30,156 nucleotides of DNA from Ichthyophonus hoferi (GCA_002751075.1 NAOQ01000141.1:14625-44780); one strand, 5' to 3'; positions 1 to 17,399 are shown, counted from the first letter of the stretch. The notes: generated from the sequence alone by a model not told the origin. Numbers and translations are program-made.

Positions 1-768
1 GTAGTGGATCATGAGATGATTGGTCTGATATTAATTGATTGAATAATGTTCTTATTTCAAATGTAATGATTTCTCAATACCACAATGTGATCGTTTTTGC
101 TAAGGAGGTAATTGGCTCACAAACAATTCTAGTGAGCCTCATTGATCTTCCGTAAATTGTATTAGCCAATATGATTCTCTATTCATATCAATGAATACTG
201 ACTGACATCGCGTTAAAACAAAGATCGAGAAAATATAAAAGGAACTAAAACATCTGTTCAAAGCTGTTGTGTCTTTGTATAATATGCTTAGAGTTTTAGC
301 GTAATATAAAAAACAAAAGGGAAAGAAAATGTATAAAGCCGTCTATAAATAATATATAAAGACCTGAAGACCCTATAGTATATAGTTCGTATAGAAATGG
401 TATAGAGTCTGTGTGGAAAGCGTATATATGTAATCCGTATTTATTGTTAGTTGTTTTTGTCCCTTTTATCTCTCCGTAACATGCGTTAATCACGGGTGTC
501 AATTGTAGATTGGTTCATCAATACCTATGTTTACAGAAGACCTCTGAGGGCCACTAGATTGATCTTATCTTATTCAAAATGTTCTAATGCTATTTTATCC
601 TAATTTTATTGACTGTATATCTAATTATTGCATGTAGTATGAGTGCTCGTATTCGATGGAATTGACCAATAATTATATCTATTTAAGGACGCTACACGGA
701 TTAAAGGGTATATCTACTGTGACTATGAGATTTTGACAGATGCTTTGCTTATTTGCCTGTACTTAACT
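1..768. other. AT-rich spacer, no gene seen
   Basis: No convincing coding sequence is visible. Short open frames, such as the one on the minus strand at 296-502, have no recognisable domain and biased composition. Isolated CCAAT/ATTGG pentamers are present. Confidence 0.5.
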
Positions 769-958
769 ACTTAGATAAATTTATACACCACGTTACCACG
801 TTTAAGAACAAAAACGCCCAACCAGAACTAGTCTGGGTCAGCTTTGGTGCTTCATTGGAGTTGATATTAGCTAATAGACATCCAGTAGGGATTGTTGTTT
901 ACAACAATGAGGTTTAACAATATTTAATTAATTTCGCCACACTACAACAATCGATATG
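769..958. repeat. Dispersed repeat, copy 1 (~190 bp)
   Basis: This segment matches 5752-5938 in the same orientation. Shared blocks include TACACCACGT near the start, GAACAAAAACGC, CCAGTAGGGAT in the middle and ACAATCGATATG at the end, separated by small indels and many substitutions. I see no clear terminal inverted repeats, tRNA-like boxes or coding capacity, so the class is unknown; an old SINE or a non-autonomous DNA element are both possible. The two copies lie on either side of the MFS transporter gene. Confidence 0.75.
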
Positions 959-1009
959 ACAGTGATTGTAGTTAAGATGATATTATAACAAGTGTAGGTA
1001 TCTAATCAC

Positions 1010-1204
1010 ATGAATAAAATAGCTGAACCAATCATTTACCCGACTCCACTTAAAAATATTGTGCTAAAACAGGAATATTTAATTAATCTAAATATTTCTT
1101 TATATAGTTATAATTATTTAATATTATTAGCAATTACTGTAATGTATATAGTCTGGAAAAAATATTTATTGCAATCTAAACCCGCCAATCAGAGAGCAAC
1201 TTAG
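1010..1204 (+). CDS. Doubtful small ORF with one membrane segment
   Basis: A 64-codon frame opens with ATG and encodes a product with a hydrophobic stretch at about residues 34-50 (YNYLILLAITVMYIVW) followed by lysines, which would suit a single-pass membrane peptide. I recognise no family. In its favour, an AATAAA signal lies about 150 bp downstream inside a palindrome that also serves the opposite strand. Against it, the composition is AT-rich and a 64-codon frame can arise by chance here. It would converge on the MFS gene. Confidence 0.2.
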   Translation: MNKIAEPIIYPTPLKNIVLKQEYLINLNISLYSYNYLILLAITVMYIVWKKYLLQSKPANQRAT

Positions 1205-1351
1205 ATTGGTTCCAAATGCCAATCTAATTGATCAAGATTGAATCAACCAATGGCAGATGCCCTGCGACTATAACATATGCCATTTCAAATCACATATTTT
1301 GAGACCACATAACTCAATGCTTCTGCATCCTGAACAAATAACCAATTGCAC

Positions 1352-1377
1352 ATAATAAAAAATAGATTTTTTATTAT
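1352..1377. terminator. Palindromic two-way poly(A) signal
   Basis: A perfect 12-bp inverted repeat (ATAATAAAAAAT, two bases, ATTTTTTATTAT) places AATAAA on both strands, at 1354-1359 on the plus strand and 1370-1375 on the minus strand. The minus-strand signal is about 120 bp beyond the MFS stop codon, a normal 3' UTR distance. The plus-strand signal could end a transcript arriving from the left. Confidence 0.5.
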
Positions 1378-1493
1378 AAATAGATACACCGACCAGCAGA
1401 GTATCTGATTGGTTAGGCAGATTGCTAAAAGTTTATATACAATTTAATGCAATGAGCGCATTCTTTTCATAACAATACAGTCTAGAACAATAG

Positions 1494-4224
1494 CTACTTA
1501 GCACGGACAGGTACTATGGCAATGGCATTACCAATCATACACAAGCAGCCGACCAATAAAACCACAGTATAACCAATAGATGCATACATAGTTGCACCCT
1601 CTGCATCCTTCTCTCCTTTATCACCAAAAAAGACCAATAGGGGTCCATGGATTAGCGGTCCCATCATAGTACCTACAAAGGCAGCGACACCCCACACCCC
1701 TAAGTACCTTGCTGCATCTTTCTTGTTGGGTAAGGTGTCACATGCAAGTGCATAGTCTACGGCTAAATAGGCTCCATTACCTACACCATATACTACACCA
1801 CAAATAAGGACGGATTGTACGGAGCGTGTAAAGATGAATCCAATATAGACTGCAATAATAATGACACTGGCAATGTAAAGGACCGGCTTGCGACCAATTC
1901 GATCGCTAAGTAGACCAATGGGGTAGCAGCTGAATTACAGATTGGGAGGAGGGAAAGAGAGGGTACAGAAGAGAGGGATAGGTCAGAATAGAATACAAGA
2001 GGTGCTGTGTTAAAGCCAATTAAATAATTGTAAGGGTACCTTAATATGGTTTTTGATATTAAGCAATAAATGAAGGCCGAACTGCATACAGACCAATCCG
2101 AAAGGGGAAAGAAAGTGTAAATACATGTCATTATGAACTATATAAAATTGGTAGTTTCGAATTTCAATTTTAATTAAGATGATTAGGTTTGAGTATGTTA
2201 TATGATGCCGTTATGATTACATCATACACATAAAAACAATAGAGGGAATAACATTAGCACTAAACGCTTTATATGGGAAAGAAGGGCATTTAACTGCAGG
2301 TAGATTATAATATAGTATAGTATAACATGTAGTTAATAAGAAAATATTACAATGCAATAAACATGTATACAATATAATATATATGTCAAACAAAGTAAAA
2401 ACACTTACACAATGGCCCCGGCTAATTGGCCACAAAGAGCCAACCAGGCAGTACTATCTTTGGGATCTTTGGAATGTACAAGATCGCGGAAATAAAATAA
2501 CATAAAGGTCTGGACTGACACACACATATAATACTAAGGGAAGAATGTAGTTGGTTAGTTAAAAATATAATGGGAATATGTCACAAATAATATGTTCCTA
2601 GAAAAAAGATCAATATCAATTACAATAATGATTGCTATTAATTTTTTAATTATGGTATTCACAATTCTGACTGGCTTGCCATAGTTTTAGACAAGTACAC
2701 AAGGAAGAAATCCCTGTGGTGTGTGGACGAGATATACTATGATATAGAATAGAATGCTATAATTTGATGTAGTATATTATCACACAGATGGCTTACCATA
2801 GTTCTGGACAAGAACACTAGAAAGAAGTCCCTATGGTGTGTGGGTGAGATATAGTAACACAGCCACAAATCACTCCACGTCCACGGTTGATGCACTGTAA
2901 GAGGCCTTTCACGCATAGCCAACAGACTAATAGTAGTAGTAGCCGCTAGGATACCACAGTAGAAAAGGTATCCTGATTGGATAGTCAAGTACTGGGAGAA
3001 CATACCAAACCCAAAGGATGCTCCTAATACAGCCATAACCCCCATGATTCCATTGGCTTGGCCCCGTTGGTTTTCAGGCACTAGGTCCGTCAAGGCTCCA
3101 CTATATGAAGTATACATTACATTTAGCGCTAACATTGAAATAAAATAGGCAGTGAGATAGAGAGGGAGGGATACTATTTTGTGGGCGTGATATTGTACCA
3201 ATAGGCCTACAAATCCTATCATTCCACCGACTAATAAGAAGGGTCGACGACGACCCAAAATATGAGTACATCTATCACTAAAAAAGCCAGCGACAGGCCC
3301 AGAGAGTTGAGAGATCCCTGCCACAGCAAGAAACACGGCTAACATTACCGCCTTATTGGTTGGATACATGTGTTCTGATTCGCTAGGAAGTGTGATTAAT
3401 CCATATGTGGCGATCAATACCCCATAGGCGAACCCAAAGGCATTTAGGGCAATAATATGAAGGAGGGATCTGGTTGGTGGAGAGTCATGCAAGGAATAGG
3501 ACGTTGGTAAATCTGAAAAGGATAGGTAGGGAGAGAGAGAGAGAGAGGGGGAAATAAAGAGGTTATAATGTGTTGAGGGGCTTTACATAATTTTAATGAT
3601 ACTTTTTTATTAGTTGGTTAAAATTATCAATAATGAATTAATTAGGAAGGAGATAGTAGCAGGGGTAGGTAGGGAGAAGTCATGATAGGTCATGGGCGTA
3701 CGTAATTTTAATAGTGCTTTTTAATGAATAATTATAGCAATAACAATATTGGATCAATTAGGAAGGAGATAATAATATGTAAGAAATAATAAAGGCATAT
3801 ATATATATTATAAAGGGGTGTGCTTGTGTGTGATTGGACATGAACGGGCTATAGAGCGTAATATGTATCCAATAGGAAAAGACATGGTATGTTAAGAAAA
3901 TAGAGAGCCATAGAAACACATTGGTCATTAATTAAATATATATATAAAGAGAGAGAGAGGGAGTTTGTACATGAAACCGTCCAAATAATACATGATTTAC
4001 AGTATAGACAATAATAAATAAAACCACATAAACATACCTAACCATAACGACACAATACATACATCTCCATGAAACATACAATATAATTAACAATTCCAGA
4101 TGTCAACACGTACATAAACAGACAATACATAAATACAAACATACCTACCATCTTCTACCATAGACTCTACGTCATTATCCGTATCTCTCGAAAGTATTTC
4201 ATATTGTACCGTGGCCGCCGCCAT
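1494..4224 (-). CDS. Major facilitator superfamily transporter, four exons, complete
   Basis: Exons in transcript order are 4224-4149, 3512-2797, 2533-2409 and 1929-1494; they join in phase to 1353 nt, or 450 residues. The start is ATG GCG GCG GCC, followed by an acidic cytosolic tail (SRDTDNDVESMVED) and about twelve hydrophobic segments. Both MFS half-motifs are visible: FFSDRCTHILGRRRPFLL after TM2 and GLLSDRIGRKPVLY in the second half. The first resembles the RRRPF loop of the SLC45/sugar-cation symporter branch, so a small-solute or sugar symporter is plausible, but the substrate cannot be read. Introns have GT-AG ends: donors GTAGGT, GTAAGC and GTAAGT, and acceptors TTTTCAG, CCTTAG and ATTCAG. 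A duplicated copy of the exon 2 tail lies inside intron 2. An AATAAA follows 120 bp after the stop. Confidence 0.9.
2676..2738 (-). repeat. Duplicated exon 2 tail and donor inside MFS intron 2
   Basis: Read on the minus strand, this repeats the last 19 codons of exon 2 and its donor (about 2797-2853), shifted by about 119 bp. Nine codons differ: six by third-position silent changes and three by conservative replacements (P to S, F to Y, R to K). The frame stays open. The real donor is ATG|GTAAGCC; the copy has ATG|GCAAGCC. An ATAG just before the copy could act as an acceptor in matching phase, so an alternative exon is possible but would insert a repeated 19 residues. Confidence 0.8.
3529..3549. 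repeat. (GA)n tract in MFS intron 1
   Basis: A short GAGAGA run sits just upstream of the exon 2 acceptor. On the transcribed strand it is a CT-rich tract, and so probably part of the polypyrimidine tract of this intron. Confidence 0.6.
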
Positions 4225-5751
4225 ACTCAATTATAATTACTATATAATATATTATATATATTATGGTTAATGCCAATGTTAAATACAAGATATCTCGTTA
4301 CTATGCTCCAATTAATCCATAAGTTTATTCTGAAATATAACTTACAACAAAATGAAATACGCAATGCATAATGTAATACATAACAATATATAGTATAGTG
4401 CGGTTCATCTGACGTTAAAAACAGCCTGTTTATTGGTAGACTTTTGTTGATTATTAGAAGTGGGTAGAGGAGGGTAAATGACTGGTACATTGCAGTTGCT
4501 TATATTATATTTGGGTACTGAAATATATCTACCCACAATCATTATTTAACACTTTTAAAAAAAACATATCTGTATAAATATTTTTGTGTGCGTAACTAAA
4601 GCAATAGTAATTTATAAACACAAATATACAGTGATTTACACATACAACGCTATATAGGTACCAAGTAAATATTTTTATTTTCTTGCATTAACGTTATGTC
4701 ATTTTTTAAAAAAAAGGATTATAATTTTTTCAATCTATAAATTAATAAATTATTAAAATATCTAAAATTTAAAATATTTATCTTTATATAAATATATGTA
4801 TATAATATATACTTGAAACTGAAACGTATTTAACTTAATTACTTAATTACTCTATTCTAGGTTATTGTTGTTATTGGTTGAAAAAGTATAAATCATTCCC
4901 ATTTGTTAGTCAACTTATACTCCGCTAATAATAAAGTAGGATGACGATTACATGAAATACTCCCCAATCTTAAGATGATATCCTATTGGTTAACAATTAC
5001 CTCCCAACCATTTTTTTATTTACAAATGTTTAATATAATATATATATATATATTTGTTTATATGTAAATACACACAAAATTTTTTTTTTAAAAAAAATAT
5101 ACATTATATAAATAATTATTGAAATATGCCCAATACATATGCATAAAAGATTGTATGATCTTCCAATATATGAATCAAGTCACACCAATTGTAATGTAGA
5201 ACTACGATAGAATTTAGAAATGTGCTTACCAATCCCAGATCATCTAGCTCTAATTATCGAACTAATGGGAAGGGTCCTTGCATATAAAAAATTAATAGTT
5301 GTGGAACAAATAAACTTTCATACTCTCCCAGTTATTAAACCGGTTCTTCTGGTATGGTAAATAAAAAAAAACAAAAGCGTACATTCTTAAAATGACACAG
5401 AAAAAGAAAACCATCTTTGAAATAAACCTCAGCCCTAACTATGGTTGCGTAACTTGTTACAATTCTAACCCCGGGTAGGGAACAAAACCTTTATGTTCTA
5501 TTATATCATATTCTATTTTGTTACATACTTTTTATTATATCCATTTTTATTATCTATACACATTCTTTTTATCTTATGCTTCATATCTACTACAGATAAA
5601 CATCTATATACAAAATTGACACTCCTTATTACAGTATCTTAAAATATTATATACCATTCTTTATGGTATTTACATATGTTGTATTACTATTATATATATA
5701 AGACATGATTTATTTCATTATCTGTTTCGAATATGCACCAAAATTTAACAC
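4225..5751. other. AT-rich region upstream of the MFS gene
   Basis: There is no coding sequence I can support. The region holds A/T homopolymer runs near 4555-4565, 4704-4716 and 5080-5097, a (TA)n stretch near 5037-5055, and scattered CCAAT/ATTGG pentamers. The MFS promoter should lie at its left end, but no single TATA element can be picked out from so AT-rich a background. Confidence 0.5.
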
Positions 5752-5938
5752 ACTTAGGTAAATTCATACACCACGTTTATGAACAAAAACGCAGGCCCAA
5801 AACCAGTCTGGGCCCCCCAGCTTATATACTTTATTAGAGTTGGTATTAGAATGGACGTCCAGTAGGGATCGTTGATTACAACATTGAAGTTGTACAATAT
5901 TTAACTAATCCCACCACATACTAGAACAATCGATATGT
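5752..5938. repeat. Dispersed repeat, copy 2 (~187 bp)
   Basis: Counterpart of 769-958 in the same orientation; the order of shared blocks is the same, with a small insertion in the GGCCC part. Identity by eye is roughly three bases in four, so the copies are old. Confidence 0.75.
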
Positions 5939-6073
5939 AAAAGTATTTGAGGATTACAATACAAGAGGTCTGTATTCTCTGGCCATCAAATAGATTTGAT
6001 TGATTAATTAAATCCAGAGACGACAATTGGAGGAGACCTGATCAGCTTTGATAGGTCAATTTATGGGAACCAA

Positions 6074-12533
<6,460 letters not shown>

Positions 12534-13169
12534 CTGTAGAAAGAAAACAAAATGCAATAATAAGTATATTTGTTTGTGAGGTATCCATGTACAATTGTAT
12601 CTACATATCCATTAAGAGATAAAGACAGAGAGAGAAAGAGAGAGAAAAAGATGAAATTAAAAAATACATATTCAAATGCATCTTTGTAGAAATGCTGTAC
12701 CCTTTCATTTTCGCAAGATACACCACAATATACAATAGTGTAATATAATAAAATATAGCATAGTATAATATAATGCAATATAGTATAGTAATGTAGTAGA
12801 ATAGAATATAACGGGATATTAGGTATATGGCAGACTATTATTGGAAGCGTAATATAATGCAATGTATGGTGATATAATATAATATATCATAATGCTATAT
12901 CCTTTATCCCTATTTAAAAACCTGATAAGCGAGTAGTTTAGGGATAGGAGGAAAATATAAAAAGAAAAATTATTGGATATTATTATATTTATATAGGCTT
13001 TATGATTAGTATATACCCTTTACCTACCTATTATATTATATTATATTCTTATATCTACGCTATAATATTTATCTTTGCTTAGCAAGTCAAATGTTCAACT
13101 ATCTACTACGTTAATTTATAGTTCTTTCTTTTTATTGGTCCTAACCTTTTAATATCATTTCATGCACAG
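12534..13169. other. Low-complexity junction between two truncated genes
   Basis: Dominated by TATAG/TATAA-type runs (about 12735-12810 and 12845-12900) and AT-rich DNA. It should contain, or lead to, the 5' halves of both SRPK (minus strand) and TOE1 (plus strand), but I find neither. A short non-simple island at 12664-12735 has an open frame on the minus strand; its phase does not fit the SRPK exon and it has no kinase lysine. Confidence 0.6.
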
Positions 13170-15076
13170 CCTTCGTGAGAACAGACATAAAGAAGCAACC
13201 AGCCAACAATGGGTTAAACTTTATTTTGGAAATTCATTGGACGAGGGTGCGCCACCACCTAGCACAGGGTGCGAAAGACAGAGGAGAACACGTGGTGACT
13301 TGACTGAGATGGTCTGTGAGTCATATGCGGTACGTATATATAGTACGAATTAGTAATTAGTCATATGGATTTCATTGGCAGTTATAACTACTTGTGCCAT
13401 GCTACACTACATATATATTACAGTGCATTATATTATATTATGTGCACGATATCTATATATGTGTATAGCCAATGATACACTGTAGTTATAATTATGTATT
13501 GGTATTGATTATATAATACAATTTGAATCATTTTGGTTCGATTCGCGTGTCTGTGTATACAGTACCAGATATCTTAATAAATTAATAAATTACCCTTGGG
13601 TTTTAAAAAAATTATTGGTTTTATAATGAGAATTCTAAATGGTTGTGGAATCAAATTACTGTATTTAAATGGGAGTAATTAATATACTATTCAATTTATA
13701 TAATGGGAATTACTAATGAAATGTAGTTGGATACATTACATAGTAGCGTACATATATTATATTAGATATTATACCTTGCATACTATACACTATATACCCT
13801 ACTGATAATCTCCGTCTGTAATATCAACCCTATCCCATAATATTACCTGATCTCTAACCAATGACTATCTCTCTTACAGTTCCACGGTCATTGCCCCAAC
13901 CAATCATCTTGCACCAAGTCACATGATCTGGATCTAATCTTAGATCTACATGAATCATTAGCCACTAAGAAAAGAAGAAAGAGAAAAGGAAAGAATGTGA
14001 CATCAGAAACAACCAATAAGAAGGAGGGAGAAGAATACGAGTTAAAAAATGGAATGGATGAGATGGCAACCAATAGAATTGAAGGAAATGGGGAAGGTGG
14101 TGTGGAGAGAGCCAATCAGGGAGCTGGAATTGATACTAGGGCTAGTGCTGTCGCTATGGATGCAAGGTAACTGGATTTCTATTGGTTGTTTAGTGTATAG
14201 TACTAATATATAGATGTATGTCTATGTTATATGGCGTATGGTATATGCTCTCTCTATATTTCTTTATGTCTTTCCCTACCTCTCCTCTCTTTACTTTTTG
14301 AGAATAGTTTCCTCTCATACTATATTATAGACTGCGAAAATATTTGTAATTAATTATATTAATTTTTAACTAATTGAATCTTTGGTTTAAATTAAATTTT
14401 AAATTTTCTTTCAATATATCTTACTCTTCTCCCATACGAATGTTTTTATTTGTTTTCTGTATAAGTTAATTCACCAATCATCCTCTTTTCTTTCATTTAA
14501 AATTTAAAATAAGTAAGAATTGCTATAAACCAATCTCTCTCATTTATTCCTTCTTTTATATTATAAGAATAGTTATAATTAATTAAACGTAAGTTTTCAA
14601 CTAATCATTTTTAAAGAATATTATATTGAAATTCTTTAAACTCCCACCTCTCTTCTATTATTCTTTCTCCTATAAACTCCTAATTTTTTAAAAGCAATCA
14701 TTCATTTTAAAAAACAAAAAACCCTCTCTCCTCCACTCATTTTTCTCCTTTAACCCCCTTCTAGATTCAGTCATCGTGCAGGGTTTGATGCCTTTATGAC
14801 AGGGTTTGTATTTGCCATGGATAGGATGGAAATCCCACAAGATACTATGGCATCATTGGTCAATTGTCTGCATCTGAGTTACAAGCAGGTAGATAGATTC
14901 ATACTATCCTATATTGTACTATACTATGATAATTGTATATAACCATTGCATATATTATTGTTACATAGTCAAACATCATACTATCTTTTAAACCAATTTA
15001 ACCAATTCATTGTTATGTTTAATTATGTGTAGATTGGGATTAAGATTATAGTTTTTTATGATGCCATGATATGATT

Positions 15077-15115
<39 letters not shown>

Positions 15116-15231
15116 GACGTTACTAATGAGTATTTTCCTATCAGTTCCCATTGAAGCTGATCAAAAGCCAATACGCTACCACCTCGCGTGAACATGATCT
15201 CAAATCTTGTTCAACCCGGGATAAATGCTAA
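13170..15231 (+). CDS. TOE1: TOE1 (target of EGR1), C-terminal half only
   Basis: TOE1 is a nuclear, Cajal-body DEDD 3' exonuclease that trims snRNA and other small-RNA tails. Visible exons are 13170-13329, 13880-14166, 14765-14888 and 15145-15231, in phase, giving 218 residues. Exons one and two together form a CCCH zinc finger with exact C-x8-C-x5-C-x3-H spacing (CESYAFHGHCPNQSSCTKSH), followed by DLDLILDLHES, a lysine/arginine nuclear localisation tract (KKRRKRKGK), an acidic linker, HRAGFDAFMTGF and a final PLKLIKSQYATTS, all as in TOE1 orthologues. The linker is shorter than in human. The first visible exon needs two bases from an upstream exon, so the gene is cut off on its 5' side. The nuclease domain, normally about 300 residues, is not seen in the 7 kb to the left. 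Confidence 0.87.
14167..14764. other. TOE1 intron, T/C-rich toward the acceptor
   Basis: Non-coding, with a long run of CTCTC- and TTTT-rich sequence on the plus strand ending in CCCCCTTCTAG before 14765. It matches a very long polypyrimidine zone. Confidence 0.6.
15080..15111. repeat. (TA)n microsatellite in the last TOE1 intron
   Basis: A nearly perfect run of about 16 TA units, 33 nt before the last TOE1 exon. A second, shorter TA run lies at about 15341-15361 downstream of the stop. Confidence 0.85.
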
Positions 15232-15860
15232 TTATTTATTAATCTTATATAGTAATTAGTATAGCGCTATGATTGGCTTGCACCATTATTCTATTGTAAA
15301 TTAACTTAATCAAATATTTTATCTTATCCAATAGCATCGTATATATATATATATATATATATTATACTACCACACGGTGGTCAATCATATTATGCCATTT
15401 TAAAGGTAAAGGCACCCTATAATATACCCTATAGTAAATTTTAAATTTTATGTGTTTAATTATTGGTGAATAAGTGAATGATGATTGTTCAACTATCTTT
15501 CTGAAAATTATCGATCAATAGGAGGTATGGTATAATTTACAACGGGTTTGAAATGAAAAATACCTATGCTTGATGAGCTTTAAGCGTATTAAAATTTGGC
15601 ATGAACTATAAAATTGGAATGTACAGTTTATGTAAGATTTTATATCCTGTGTCTCAGAATGTTTGTTGTAATTCTAGTAATTCTAAGTAAGTTTTAAGTT
15701 GGTCAAAGCTTATGGTACTGATTGGAGAAATATATTTTGTATTTCTATATTTAGATATTTCATGGTGAGCCTGAACGGCAATTGGCCATGGGCCATACAT
15801 GTTGTTAGTGATTGGTCTAGGGTAGTGCGATTTACACTCCATGTTCTATAACAATTTCAG
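15232..15860. other. 3' flank of TOE1, no gene supported
   Basis: Contains the second TA run and AT-rich DNA. The minus-strand frame 15654-15842 (62 codons) has mixed composition but no recognised domain or splice partner. Confidence 0.45.
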
Positions 15861-16052
15861 TTGTTAATTAAATGTGAGAGAGAAGAATGTACTAGGCAAG
15901 ATTTAGCTGGCTACAGGTATGAAATGCGTCCTCAGACTATACACTGCATGAAACATATATATACTACATATAATTAATACCTATGTGATTGAGGCAACCA
16001 TTCTGGTTTCAGTAAACGTAAACGTGCACAGTGTACCAAGAGCATAACCTGA
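15861..16052 (+). other. Two exon-like pieces after TOE1
   Basis: TTTCAG precedes 15861-15916, which ends in a GTATGA donor; TTTCAG precedes 16013-16052, which ends in TGA. They join in phase to read LLIKCEREECTRQDLAGY then SKRKRAQCTKSIT. The first piece starts at phase 0, the same phase as the end of the TOE1 exon 14765-14888, so it could be an alternative TOE1 3' end. The start also loosely resembles the regular last exon (KLIKS versus LLIKC). No family recognised; chance cannot be excluded. Confidence 0.3.
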
Positions 16053-16617
16053 GTACAATGCATAAGTTGGAGTCTTAACTCTCTTGTTATTTATAATATA
16101 GTATATAATAAAAGTATATAAATATTGTTATATTATTTTGTTATGACTAGAATTTCTGAGCAAATAAATCACAATCCCAAAGCGTTCAATGTTTGTTTTG
16201 TTATAGCTTATTCATTTATATTACAAGAACGTAGCTTTTAATTAATTTATCAACACATAGTTTGCATGTAGTGAATTAGTTAATGAGCCATATAAGGAAA
16301 CACTAATATAGACTTATTGAGATAGGATTAGACACTTTTGGCAGATCTCTATAACCTTGCATGAGTTATATTAGCTAATACGAATATTTAATGATTGGTT
16401 CCATTTAAGGCCCATTGCTGTAGCCAAAAGTTAGCACTGGCTATAAAACAAATCTATAAAAAGAAACGGTTCTAGACAGAGCCGGGGCAGAAAAACATAC
16501 CAACAAAAACTAAATCTATCGGCTACGTGAAAATATGAATAGAAACAAATAAGGAATCAGAATAGATACGTAGGAACCAAGAGAAGATCAGAAAAACATT
16601 TAGCATAATTTCATCCA
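16053..16617. other. Spacer, nothing coding seen
   Basis: AT-rich DNA with several ATTGG/CCAAT pentamers. A CTATAAAA element near 16440 resembles a TATA box and lies about 180 bp before an open frame. Confidence 0.4.
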
Positions 16618-16786
16618 CGCCATACGCACATCCCTAACGTTGCTGGTATCGTGAGTGTTAGCAAGACATCCATTTCTATAGACACCGACGACTCAAAAAG
16701 AGTAAGGGTTGGCGTGGATTCAGCAAAAGACACAACAACTGTGGTTCAACATACAGAATACGACAGCGAAGATTTACCATATACAA
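16618..16786 (+). other. Exon-like open frame without ATG
   Basis: An open frame with balanced, non-repetitive composition reads VSVSKTSISIDTDDSKRV and later HTEYDSEDLPYT, then meets a plausible donor A|GTGAGC at 16787. It has no ATG and no good acceptor in front. It might be a leftover host exon, part of a gene disrupted by the retroelement to its right, or part of an older element. Function unknown. Confidence 0.25.
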
Positions 16787-17279
16787 GTGAGCAAACTTTG
16801 ACCCTTCAGATTAGTCTTCCACTGAATTCGATTATCAGAATCATATTCTTTTCTCAATATATTTAGTATAGTATAGTAATATATTGTAATGTCTATTATA
16901 TTATTATACTGGCATACTATCATATCAAGTTTGAGTCTTATCTCTCTTGATAATATAGGTATACGGTAGTATAGGTATATGTTATTTAAACATACTGAAA
17001 CAAGTTGTTATCTTAATTGTTTTTCACTTCAACTGTACAGTGCTGAGAACTTAATTTAGAATGAATTTGACAGTTTACAATGGCATCAATTTCTTAGAAG
17101 TGGAAGTGAGCGGTGGTCCAGGGACAACTAGGTTTGACCAATAAAGAATGTTTGTAACGGAACTATGACGTAATAGTAATTAGTATTAATTAGACAGTAA
17201 TAATAACTATTTATTGGAAATAAAACCAGTATCTGTTGTACTGAATTCTATTTGACGTATGATATTCCTATGTACCACT

Positions 17280-17399
17280 AGTGGATCTAGATCGTTATCA
17301 CTGGGCAAGAGATAGGTTAAAGCTCTTGTAAGTTCTGCTTACAGTACGTACAATTGTTCCGAGGTCAAAGATGCTTTTAAACGTCTTGCCATGTAGAAC
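17280..17399 (+). repeat. LTR-like repeat A, first copy
   Basis: About 120 bp that recurs at 17893-18011 in the same orientation, with shared GGTTAAAGCTCTT/AGTTAAAGCTCTT and a TGCTTTnnAnnTCTTG block. Identity is roughly 70 percent by eye. It may be the relic of an outer, older terminal repeat. Confidence 0.5.

Noticed and set aside
12664-12735. Minus-strand open frame with VQHFYKDAFEYV, loosely like the SRPK helix C region
   Set aside because: No AxK lysine before it, and its phase cannot join the next SRPK exon, which needs two bases.
13088-13125. Plus-strand SQMFNYLLR just before the first visible TOE1 exon, a faint match to the missing preceding exon
   Set aside because: No GT donor at the required phase, and nothing like TOE1 before it.
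13530-13552. GGTTCGATTC, like a tRNA B box
   Set aside because: No matching A box, acceptor stem or anticodon arm could be placed around it; it lies in a TOE1 intron.
15654-15842. 62-codon minus-strand frame with mixed composition
   Set aside because: No family, no splice partners and no neighbouring signal; considered as a host for the SRPK N-lobe but has no kinase motif.
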